Positions 54,852 to 62,772 of a stretch of DNA of 64,000 nt are shown piece after piece. Under the pieces are notes generated by a model. That model was not told the origin of the DNA. It saw nothing but the letters and a program-made list of their open reading frames with translations, and did not search any database. The position numbers and the translations under genes are program-made. The stretch is from NCBI GenBank assembly GCA_937941765.1, contig CALDGQ010000019.1, forward strand, positions 1-64,000, in the 5' to 3' direction. How positions within the stretch are numbered: position 1 is the first letter of the stretch; every line of letters begins with the position of its first letter. This DNA is from an uncultured Saprospiraceae bacterium. Its GTDB lineage: Bacteria > Bacteroidota > Bacteroidia > Chitinophagales > Saprospiraceae.

Positions 54852-55814
54852 TTATTGTTTATTCCAACTCTTTACACGAGCAGCGTAACGTTTTTTATCA
54901 ATAAACCAAGCATCCGTATTTACTTTCTTTTCCAACTTGTATTCCATCTCATCTTCCAAAGAGGAGAAAAAATCCAGACCAGTAATAGATTCAACTTCAT
55001 CGATTGTTTTGGCAAATTGATGTATGGGTGCATCCGTCACTTCATTTGGCATTACGTAACCGATTCCTTTTATTTCTGGTTCAGAGAGATCTAGGATCAC
55101 TTTGAAAAAAGCTCCTGGTATGGTTACTTCATTTCGATCACCGATGGTACCCAAATTTTCTATATTCAAAACGGGGCCTGTAACAATATATAGGTGTTTA
55201 AATTTTTTAGCCCAATCTCTGGTTTGTTCCTCTAATTCTCTCCAAATTCCTTTATTGAAATTTCCAACTTGTGGACTGATGTTACTCATGTAAAAAGTCT
55301 CATTAATCGCACCTTTTGAAAATGACATATCCGCAGCAGGCACTAAGTGACCACGATCATGTCCTGATCTTTTGTAATCATAATGGGTTGCAGTTTTTGT
55401 TTTCACTTTTGGATCCGGTCGGAAATTATTTGGACGTTTTGCCCATTTCGCATTCAATCTTTCTCTCGTCAATTCATAAGCTACCCAATTTGCTTGTTCG
55501 TGCTCCTCATTATAAGACAATGAAAAAAATTGATGGTGAACCAATTGTCCATCGACTCCTCCTTTTGGAAAATACTCTTTTAGATAGCCGCCAGTTTCCT
55601 CAAATTCTTCGGTGGTATGACCAGGAGCGGTATCAGGTATTGGCTCGTGTTGTTTTGGTGGATTATCTGATGGATGATGGGTATCGGTCGTTTCTCCTCC
55701 AGAAAAAGTTTTGAAAAGAAGAAATATTCCTGCGATGAGCGCCGCGAAAATACTCACTTGCTTACCCATTCCAGTTCCTGAATTCTGTTGGTGATTCTGC
55801 CTAAATTTTGCCAT
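54852..55814 (-). CDS. Membrane-anchored DNA/RNA non-specific endonuclease (NucA/EndoG type)
   Basis: The 320-residue protein has an N-terminal membrane anchor (about 20-36) and a linker rich in Pro, His and Thr to about residue 75, so the nuclease domain should face the periplasm. The beta-beta-alpha-metal active site is intact: DRGHLVPAADM with the general base His156, and MSNISPQVGNFNKGIWRELE with the metal-binding Asn (about 185-187). Such enzymes cut single- and double-stranded DNA and RNA. Roles could be nutrient scavenging or barrier to incoming DNA. It lies upstream of the HerA-like gene with the palindromic array between. Confidence 0.92.
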   Translation of the reverse strand: MAKFRQNHQQNSGTGMGKQVSIFAALIAGIFLLFKTFSGGETTDTHHPSDNPPKQHEPIPDTAPGHTTEEFEETGGYLKEYFPKGGVDGQLVHHQFFSLSYNEEHEQANWVAYELTRERLNAKWAKRPNNFRPDPKVKTKTATHYDYKRSGHDRGHLVPAADMSFSKGAINETFYMSNISPQVGNFNKGIWRELEEQTRDWAKKFKHLYIVTGPVLNIENLGTIGDRNEVTIPGAFFKVILDLSEPEIKGIGYVMPNEVTDAPIHQFAKTIDEVESITGLDFFSSLEDEMEYKLEKKVNTDAWFIDKKRYAARVKSWNKQ

Positions 55815-55958
55815 AAGTTATGTTTAAAAGTTCAGTTGGAAACTTCCCTAAAAATAAGAAATGATTTTAAAACGAAAAAGCACTGATTTTTAGTGGTTTA
55901 TGATTGAAAAACAGCGATTTATATTCAAAACATATCTATTATTTCAACGTATGTAATA

Positions 55959-56046
55959 CGGTGGACGGTGGATGGTAGACGGTTAACGGGTGGTACGCGT
56001 GTATTCGCGTCCTTCGGTTAACCGTTCACCGTCATCCGTTCACCGA
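55959..56046. repeat. Palindrome with heptanucleotide-repeat arms, copy 2
   Basis: The left arm is GGTGGAC, GGTGGAT, GGTAGAC, GGTTAAC in register (from about 55960); the right arm is the complementary run ending GTTCACCG (to 56045). A short inner stem ACGCG / CGCGT sits at the tip. It ends 35 bases before the branching enzyme ATG. Copy 1 is at 25268-25378. Confidence 0.75.
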
Positions 56047-56080
56047 TTATACAAAACTGATAATTAAAAATTAGAGAACG

Positions 56081-58090
56081 ATGATTGAGACTAAAAAAAT
56101 TCAACTAATCGCTGATGATGGCTGGTTAGCCCCTTATCAATATGAAATCGAAGATCGTCAAAATCGATTTTTGCAAACAGAAGAGCACATCAATCTAGCT
56201 CATAATAATTTAATAGCTTTTGCAAGTTCACATCAATATTTAGGATTGCATTATGATGAAGTGGCGAAGGGTTGGCAATATCGCGAATGGGCACCCAATG
56301 CGGAGATGCTTCATTTAATTGGTGATTTTAATGATTGGAATCGCACTAGTCATCCAATGGTAAGAGATGAAAATGACGTTTGGTCAATTTTTGTGGCAGA
56401 TAAAGATGGAGCAGTCATGCAGCATGGACAAAATATCAAAGTTCAAGTGACTTGTAATGGAAAACAATTGGACAGAATTCCAGCTTATATCAATTATGCA
56501 ACACAAGATGAAAAGACCAAGGATTTTTGTGGAACGATTTGGTCTCCAAAAAAACAATACAAATGGAAAAGCGGATTTAAAGGAATAAATGCTGCGCCCA
56601 TAATTTACGAGTGTCATGTTGGAATGTCACAAGAAAAAGAAGGACTGGGCACTTATCGCGAATTTGCGGACAATACGTTGCCAAGAATTAAAAAATTGGG
56701 CTACAACTGTTTGCAAATGATGGCCATCAAAGAACATCCTTATTATGGATCGTTTGGTTATCATGTTTCTAATTATTTTGCAGCTTCTTCTCGTTTTGGA
56801 ACACCAGAAGATTTGAAATATCTAGTCGACAAGGCGCATGAATTAGGAATTGCAGTGATTATGGATTTAGTTCATTCTCATGCAGTAAAAAATGAAGCAG
56901 AAGGTTTAAATAATTTTGATGGATCCGAAGGACAATATTTTCACGAAGGTGGAAGAGGATATCATAATCAATGGGATTCAAAGTTATTTAATTATGGGAA
57001 AAAAGAAGTGCAGCAATTTTTGTTGTCGAATTTGAGATATTGGATGGAAGAATATCGAATGGATGGATTCCGATTTGATGGAGTGACATCGATGATGTAT
57101 CACCATCATGGAAGTTTTGTGGCTTTCGATCATTATGATAAATATTTTAAAGAAGGAGTGGATTGGGATGCAGTTGTTTATTTGCAATTGGCAAACCGAC
57201 TAATTCATAAATTGAATCCCAATGCGATTACAATCGCTGAAGATAACAGTGGAATGCCGGGATTGGCGCGTACGATAGAAGATGGTGGTATCGGTTTCGA
57301 TTATCGATTGGGAATGGGAGTTCCTGACTATTGGATTAAGTTGTTGAAACATATTGCAGATGAAGATTGGGATATGAACGAAATTTGGAGTGAGTTGTCC
57401 AATCGTCGTTACAAAGAAAAGACGATTGGTTATGCAGAGTCGCATGATCAAGCATTGGTTGGTGATAAGTCAATTGCATTTTGGTTGATGGACAAAGAGA
57501 TGTATTGGCACATGAAAGTGGAAGATGAAAATATGGTGGTCGAAAGAGGAATTGCGCTACATAAAATGATTCGTTGTATCACTGCAAGTTTGTCTGGAGA
57601 AGGATATTTGAATTTTATTGGGAATGAATTCGGTCACCCAGAGTGGGTTGATTTTCCACGTGAAGGAAACAATTGGAGTTACAAATATGCCAGAAGACAA
57701 TGGTCATTGGTGGATAATGAAAGTTTGAAATATAAGTGGTTAAATGATTTTGATGCGAAAATGATTGAAGTCCTTAAAAGTGGTGATGTTCTTAATAGTA
57801 ATTTCGCGAATCAACTAAATGTTGATAATCATAACAATGTGCTGGTATTTGAAAGAGCTAATAAAATATTCGTATTTAATTTCTCTCCAAATGCTTCTAT
57901 TCCAGATTATAAATTTCGAGTTCCAAATGCAGGGGATTATCAAGTTGTTTTGAATAGTGATGCAATAGAATTTGGTGGACATAATCGAATTGATGAACAA
58001 ATGACGTATACAACTCAAGATGAAAATGGTAATGCGATGCTGAGTATTTATTGTACGAGCCGAAGTTGTTTAGTTTTTGAGTTGGTATAG
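56081..58090 (+). CDS. 1,4-alpha-glucan branching enzyme, eukaryote-type (GH13_8)
   Basis: The enzyme cuts alpha-1,4 glucan chains and rejoins them as alpha-1,6 branches in glycogen. The 669-residue protein starts with a CBM48-type domain (WQYREWAPNAEMLHLIGDFN, in about 70-90) and has the catalytic residues Asp333 (GFRFDGVTSMMYHHHG), Glu387 (TIAEDNSGMPGL) and Asp456 (YAESHDQALVGDKS). The wording of these blocks and the GIGFDYRLGM and AFWLMDKEMYWHM stretches follows eukaryotic branching enzymes (GH13 subfamily 8) rather than the usual bacterial GlgB of subfamily 9. The gene heads a glucan cluster and has a hairpin after it. Confidence 0.93.
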   Translation: MIETKKIQLIADDGWLAPYQYEIEDRQNRFLQTEEHINLAHNNLIAFASSHQYLGLHYDEVAKGWQYREWAPNAEMLHLIGDFNDWNRTSHPMVRDENDVWSIFVADKDGAVMQHGQNIKVQVTCNGKQLDRIPAYINYATQDEKTKDFCGTIWSPKKQYKWKSGFKGINAAPIIYECHVGMSQEKEGLGTYREFADNTLPRIKKLGYNCLQMMAIKEHPYYGSFGYHVSNYFAASSRFGTPEDLKYLVDKAHELGIAVIMDLVHSHAVKNEAEGLNNFDGSEGQYFHEGGRGYHNQWDSKLFNYGKKEVQQFLLSNLRYWMEEYRMDGFRFDGVTSMMYHHHGSFVAFDHYDKYFKEGVDWDAVVYLQLANRLIHKLNPNAITIAEDNSGMPGLARTIEDGGIGFDYRLGMGVPDYWIKLLKHIADEDWDMNEIWSELSNRRYKEKTIGYAESHDQALVGDKSIAFWLMDKEMYWHMKVEDENMVVERGIALHKMIRCITASLSGEGYLNFIGNEFGHPEWVDFPREGNNWSYKYARRQWSLVDNESLKYKWLNDFDAKMIEVLKSGDVLNSNFANQLNVDNHNNVLVFERANKIFVFNFSPNASIPDYKFRVPNAGDYQVVLNSDAIEFGGHNRIDEQMTYTTQDENGNAMLSIYCTSRSCLVFELV

Positions 58091-58120
58091 TTTCTTAAGC
58101 CTTCAAAGATTGAGAAACTT
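58090..58120 (+). terminator. Hairpin after the branching enzyme gene
   Basis: GTTTCTTAAGCC ... GATTGAGAAAC forms a short stem right at the stop codon. Its core AAGCCTTCAAAGATT looks like a diverged member of the AGCCTTTGAGGATT repeat family. Confidence 0.5.
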
Positions 58121-58142
58121 TTAAAACCCTTTTATCAAAATA

Positions 58143-58174
58143 TTGGTTTCTCATTATTAAAAATTTTACTTTTG
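58143..58174 (+). promoter_or_regulatory. Promoter of the aminotransferase gene
   Basis: TTG at 58143-58145 and TACTTTTG at 58167-58174, 21 bases apart, fit the -33 / -7 pair. The ATG is 25 bases further on. Confidence 0.6.
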
Positions 58175-58199
58175 CATTCTTTTTTTACAGTGTCAAATT

Positions 58200-59396
58200 A
58201 TGCCAGAAGTATCGAATAGAGTCAAAAGCGCATACCAATCTCCGATAAGAAAATTAGTGCCATTTGCCAATCAAGCAAAAGCTAATGGTAAGAAGGTGTA
58301 TCATCTAAACATAGGACAGCCAGATTTACCAACACCTGCTGCTGCCTTTGAAAAAATCCGTAATACTGATTTTAAAGTACTGGAATACGGTCCTTCCGCT
58401 GGAAATAGTTCTTATCGAGAAAAGTTAGTCCACTACTACAAACGGTTTGATGTAGAAATTCATTCTAATAACATTATGGTGACGACGGGTGCATCTGAGG
58501 CCGTTTTGTTTCTAATATTGAGTTGTCTTGATAAAGGCGATGAAATGATTATTCCCGAACCATTCTATGCTAATTATATCGGATTTTCTGAAATAGGAGA
58601 TGTAAAAATCAAATCTATTACCTCAACAATTGAGACTGGATTTGCACTTCCGTCAGTTGAAGAATTTGAAAAAAAGATAACACTCAAAACAAAAGCTATT
58701 CTGATTTGCAATCCAAATAATCCAACAGGATGTTTGTATTCCAAAGAAGCATTGGAAGAATTGGGCGCTTTGGTGAAAAAGCACAATTTATTTCTTTTTG
58801 TTGATGAAGTGTATAGAGAATTTTGCTATGATGGTCAATCTTTTTTTTCTGTTATGAATTTAGCGGGTTGCGAAGAAAATGTTGCAGTTGTTGATTCTAT
58901 ATCAAAAAGGTATAGTGCTTGTGGTGCAAGGATTGGCGCTATTATAACAAGAAATAACCAAATCACTAATTCTATTATTAAATTGGGTCAATTTCGATTA
59001 TGTGCACCGGTGCTTGGTCAATTTATGGCAGAAGCGATGTTGGATGAAGATGACAGCTATTTATCAGAAGCTTGTGAAGAATATGATCGTCGTAGAAATG
59101 TGTTGTACAACCGATTGAACAAAATGAAAGGAGTCACCTGCTACAAACCTGGTGGTGCTTTTTATATTTTTACTCGTTTGCCAATTGATGATGGTGATCG
59201 TTTTTGTCAATGGTTGCTAGAAGATTTTTCTCACCACAATCAAACAGTAATGTTGTCACCAGGAGCAGGTTTTTATACAACTAAAGGGCTAGGAAAAAAT
59301 GAAGTTCGAATTGCTTATGTTTTAAATGAGGTGGATTTGAACAATGCGATGGATTGTTTGGAGGTTGCTTTAAATGTTTATCCTGGTCGGGTGTAA
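58200..59396 (+). CDS. Class I/II pyridoxal-phosphate aminotransferase
   Basis: The 398-residue protein is a fold type I aminotransferase. The PLP lysine is Lys236 in DSISKRYSACGARIG; the phosphate-binding and ring-stacking sites are seen in LNIGQPDLPTP (about 36-46), TTGASEAV (about 97-104), CNPNNPTGC and FVDEVYREFCYDG. The C-terminal carboxylate-binding Arg is in NEVRIAYV. This pattern is that of aspartate/aromatic-type transaminases; the true substrate pair is unclear. It has its own promoter inside the glucan cluster and no obvious link to it. Confidence 0.92.
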   Translation: MPEVSNRVKSAYQSPIRKLVPFANQAKANGKKVYHLNIGQPDLPTPAAAFEKIRNTDFKVLEYGPSAGNSSYREKLVHYYKRFDVEIHSNNIMVTTGASEAVLFLILSCLDKGDEMIIPEPFYANYIGFSEIGDVKIKSITSTIETGFALPSVEEFEKKITLKTKAILICNPNNPTGCLYSKEALEELGALVKKHNLFLFVDEVYREFCYDGQSFFSVMNLAGCEENVAVVDSISKRYSACGARIGAIITRNNQITNSIIKLGQFRLCAPVLGQFMAEAMLDEDDSYLSEACEEYDRRRNVLYNRLNKMKGVTCYKPGGAFYIFTRLPIDDGDRFCQWLLEDFSHHNQTVMLSPGAGFYTTKGLGKNEVRIAYVLNEVDLNNAMDCLEVALNVYPGRV

Positions 59397-59457
59397 ATTT
59401 GAGATACTATTAGAACATCTCCTTTCAAAAAAATAGGATTTTAACGCTAATAAAAAA

Positions 59458-59487
59458 ACGTGAGCTCGATTTATTTCGAACTCACGT
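59458..59487. terminator. Bidirectional terminator between aminotransferase and GH57-like genes
   Basis: ACGTGAG and CTCACGT plus inner TCGA parts form a hairpin between convergent genes, with A7 before and T-rich sequence after. Confidence 0.75.
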
Positions 59488-59529
59488 CTTTAATTATAAC
59501 AAAATATTTGCAAGCAAGCTGAACGCGCA

Positions 59530-60720
59530 CTAATTTGCTTGGCTGGGTAAATTTCTGCAATTCAATTCCAAGTCTGCTAAAGCATTCATGAAGTAAACGT
59601 AACTAGCGTGTGGGGAATTGTAAGGACTAGAACTATCTCGTGCTTCACCATCAACATCATCCTTTGTATTCATATAATAAAAATGATCGGATGTTTGCAA
59701 TTTTCTCCAATTGTGAATCAGTTGATCGTCACCTGAATTCAATACCATATCCTCCATTGAATATAATTTAGAGATGGCTTCGTTTTGCATGGAATTACCA
59801 GACCAAGCAGATAATCCTTTGTCCATATCCTGTCCAGAAATTGGAACATGTACATCCAAATCACCTCTAACATGAAACATATTGACAGTTTCAAGTGGTG
59901 TTAAAAATGAACAACCCAATCTTATTAGCTCTTTTGGTAAGTCAGACATGAATTTGAAAATACCAGATTCAGGTTTTAAATTTTCCCCAAATGTTTCATA
60001 AGGAAAAAATAGATTAATGACATCACCTTTAGAAGCCATAACCCATTTTGCAAAAGTTTTTGCAGTCAGTGGATATTGTTCCCAATTTTTGTCATTGAAA
60101 CGGTGGGTTATATCTTCAACTAATTTTCTATTCTTGCAAAGTGTTTTTATATGAGTAACATTTGGAGCTTTATAAACGCAATTAGTGGAGCGTCCTCCAA
60201 GATACCATTCCAAACCTTCGCATAAAACAGTTTCAATCCCGTTTAATTCAAGGTTTGACGCAAGTTCATTGTTGTAAATCATCCCGGTATTTTGAAATGA
60301 CTTTGGTCTTAGTCCAAAAAGTGCTTCACATACATCTGCATGTAACGCAATTTGGTTGAAAAATTCTCTTTTTGAGTAAACCGAACTTAAAGAATTGTAA
60401 TAAGTACTTCCAACAATCTCTACACAACTAGTTTTTGTCAATTCTTTAAAAGATGCAATAACATCAGGTCGAAATTTTTCTAGTTGTTCGATCAGGGTTC
60501 CTGAAATTGAAAAAGCAACTTTAAATTGTCCATCAAATCGCTGAATATTTTCTAGTAAGATTTTATTCATTTTCAAATAGCAATTGTCTGCAATCTGATT
60601 GAGAACATCTAAGTTTAAAGAATCGTTGTCGTAAGAACTACTTCTTCCAATTTCAAAAAAAGTAAATTCTTTGAGTCGATTAGGTTGGTGTAAATTAAAA
60701 TGTAGACATACTTCTGGCAT
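59530..60720 (-). CDS. GH57 family protein, alpha-amylase-like, catalytic residues apparently missing
   Basis: The protein (396 residues from ATG 60720) has the GH57 start CLHFNLHQPNRL, the EIVGSTYYNSLSS block and the SIYKLYSMEDMV-like end (KLYSMEDMV). In active relatives of this type, the nucleophile Glu lies in RNTELIY and the acid/base Asp in MDYETFGEH. Here the blocks read QNTGMIYNN (Gly146) and FPYETFGEN (Pro240), so both appear replaced. It is thus likely inactive as a hydrolase, perhaps a glucan-binding partner of the upstream glycosyltransferase. A TTG at 60777 would add 19 residues. It sits 145 bases downstream of the glycosyltransferase gene and is probably co-transcribed with it. 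Confidence 0.85.
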   Translation of the reverse strand: MPEVCLHFNLHQPNRLKEFTFFEIGRSSSYDNDSLNLDVLNQIADNCYLKMNKILLENIQRFDGQFKVAFSISGTLIEQLEKFRPDVIASFKELTKTSCVEIVGSTYYNSLSSVYSKREFFNQIALHADVCEALFGLRPKSFQNTGMIYNNELASNLELNGIETVLCEGLEWYLGGRSTNCVYKAPNVTHIKTLCKNRKLVEDITHRFNDKNWEQYPLTAKTFAKWVMASKGDVINLFFPYETFGENLKPESGIFKFMSDLPKELIRLGCSFLTPLETVNMFHVRGDLDVHVPISGQDMDKGLSAWSGNSMQNEAISKLYSMEDMVLNSGDDQLIHNWRKLQTSDHFYYMNTKDDVDGEARDSSSPYNSPHASYVYFMNALADLELNCRNLPSQAN

Positions 60721-60832
60721 CGGCTTATCTGGTTTTTGGTAGCTTGATTGTTGCCAATGAAACAGGGGTGATTTCAATTGATCAATTCAAACGGGATTTT
60801 TATAAAATGTTTATAACAATAAAAAGTCGTAT

Positions 60833-60855
60833 AAGTGAGCTGGTTATACTCACTT
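60833..60855 (-). terminator. Small hairpin between the glycosyltransferase and GH57-like genes
   Basis: AAGTGAG / CTCACTT form a 7-bp stem about 10 bases after the glycosyltransferase stop. It lacks a long T run, so it may only reduce read-through or protect the upstream message. Confidence 0.45.
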
Positions 60856-60865
60856 TATTTGGGTG

Positions 60866-62620
60866 TTATTTTAGGTCTGAGTGTTTTTTTGATTCTTGAA
60901 CCCACATTTCAAAATCGAAATTTCTATTACCTAAATAGGCATCTTTAAAAATCTTTCTGAATACGCCAATTTCTGTAACAGCCATGTCATAGAAAGAGTA
61001 AATACAAAAGCTGTTTAATAATGCTTCAATATTTTTATCAATTTGATCGATTTGAGTTAAATCATCCACTCTTCTGTTCTCCTTTATCTTATTGGTGTTA
61101 TTCGTGAGATCTGTTCCAACCTTGTGTTCTTTTCTTTCAACATTGATGACTCTTCTGCTGATTACTTTGACGGTTGTTTTTGGTTCAAATTGTTGAGTTC
61201 GTTTATAAGTAGTATTTACAGTTGTTGTCGTTTTTAATTCACTAGGCACATTTGGAATTGCAATTGGTTCATTCATCAATCCTGCATAAACTTCCATGAT
61301 TCCAACTGCCGTTTTATCCCAAGTGATATTTTTTAAATCTTCTTTCGTTTTTGATATCACGTCTTTTCGTAAGTCATCATTTTCAATTAAGTCACAAATA
61401 TGTTTTGCCATTAAATTTACATCCCAAAAATCAGCCATTAATGAATTGACCAATACTTCAGAAACGCCTGATTGCTTGGATATTACAGCTGGTATTCCAA
61501 ATTGTGCAGCTTCAACTGCCGACAAACCAAATGGTTCTGATACGGAAGGCATGCAATAAACATCGGTCATTGCCAACAATCTGTTTACTTTATCTCTGTT
61601 TAAAAATCCAGTAAAATGAAATTTATTTCCTAAGCTTTTGTTAGCGTTTTTTTCAATCAATTCTCTCAACTGATCACCATGTCCAGCCATCACAAAACGT
61701 ACATCCTGGTTTTTTTCTAACACTTTAGCTGCAATATCTAAAAAGAATTCTGGTCCTTTTTGTCCCGTTACTCTTCCAAGAAATAAAACAAGCTTTTCAG
61801 GAAATTGCTTTTCTTCATTAAATATCTCTACAGGCTCAATTCCATTGTGGATCGGGTGAATTTTGTTTCTATCAATTTGGAAATGATTTAATACGACTCC
61901 TGCCGTATAATTTGAAACAGGAATCACAGCATCTGCTCTTTCCATCCCATATTTTTCAATATCATGTACCCAACCACGTGCTTCCGGTCCACTACGATCA
62001 TAAGTTGTTGCGTGTACGTGCATCACAAACGGTTTTCCAGTCGCATACTTTAATTGTAATCCTGCCAATACAGTCATCCAATCATGTCCATGAATAATAT
62101 CGAAGTCCATTTTTGAAGCAGCGGCAGTAACATAATAGGAGTACTCAATTACTTTTGAAATAACATCATCACCATATAGCTCTCCGATATTGAAGTTGCC
62201 AAAATACATATCAAATGGATTCTGATCTTTGATTTGTCCTTTTCTAATTTTTTCTAAATAATCTAAGATGGCTAATGAAGGATCATCAGTACCACCTTGA
62301 TATAAATTGTATGGAGAGAATCCTGCACCTACTTCCAATAGATTTGCGAATTTTGAATATTCATTCATATTCTTCACATAATCTTTTGCGTACCCTCTGG
62401 TTATTTCATTTGCATAAACAGGTCCAAAGACATTCATTCTGTCCAAACCCAAAATTTTGAATTCCAATGGTTTGTAATCAACATCAGACTTAGGTAACAT
62501 GACGGTTAAGTCAGTACATTTTGAAAGCGCCTTGGCAATTCCATGACAAGCAATTCCCAACCCGCCATTTATGACCGGTGGAAATTCCCATCCCAACATT
62601 AATACTTTAGGTTTGCGCAT
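60866..62620 (-). CDS. Glycogen-synthase-like glycosyltransferase (GT4/GT5 type)
   Basis: The 584-residue GT-B fold transferase starts KVLMLGWEFPPVINGGLG, the nucleotide-sugar loop seen in starch/glycogen synthase-like enzymes. Other landmarks are IIHGHDWMTVLAG, FLGRVTGQKGPEFFL at the start of the C-terminal domain, and EPFGLSAVEAAQFGIPAV with the family Glu. After the GT-B core (to about 430) come a charged, low-complexity linker (about 440-530) and a short conserved C-terminal domain (YDMAVTEIGVFRKIFKDAYL). It probably extends alpha-1,4-glucan from UDP- or ADP-glucose. The GH57-like gene follows on the same strand. Confidence 0.88.
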   Translation of the reverse strand: MRKPKVLMLGWEFPPVINGGLGIACHGIAKALSKCTDLTVMLPKSDVDYKPLEFKILGLDRMNVFGPVYANEITRGYAKDYVKNMNEYSKFANLLEVGAGFSPYNLYQGGTDDPSLAILDYLEKIRKGQIKDQNPFDMYFGNFNIGELYGDDVISKVIEYSYYVTAAASKMDFDIIHGHDWMTVLAGLQLKYATGKPFVMHVHATTYDRSGPEARGWVHDIEKYGMERADAVIPVSNYTAGVVLNHFQIDRNKIHPIHNGIEPVEIFNEEKQFPEKLVLFLGRVTGQKGPEFFLDIAAKVLEKNQDVRFVMAGHGDQLRELIEKNANKSLGNKFHFTGFLNRDKVNRLLAMTDVYCMPSVSEPFGLSAVEAAQFGIPAVISKQSGVSEVLVNSLMADFWDVNLMAKHICDLIENDDLRKDVISKTKEDLKNITWDKTAVGIMEVYAGLMNEPIAIPNVPSELKTTTTVNTTYKRTQQFEPKTTVKVISRRVINVERKEHKVGTDLTNNTNKIKENRRVDDLTQIDQIDKNIEALLNSFCIYSFYDMAVTEIGVFRKIFKDAYLGNRNFDFEMWVQESKKHSDLK

Positions 62621-62772
62621 GGCATAGTTTTTATGTTATATATCTTAAAGAAATCATTCTTAACATCATATTAGTAATAAATTTCATACCAAAATGATTG
62701 ATTAGAGGGGTTTAATCAAAGTTTTTTACGTAATTTTTTTAAATACGTTTCTTTTAAAACAAGCTATATATT

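Noticed and set aside
51922-55814. Known antiphage defence island
   Set aside because: The HerA-like ATPase is not next to SIR2, DUF4297 or NurA-type partners, and the neighbouring nuclease has a membrane anchor suggesting a periplasmic location, so no described defence system fits.
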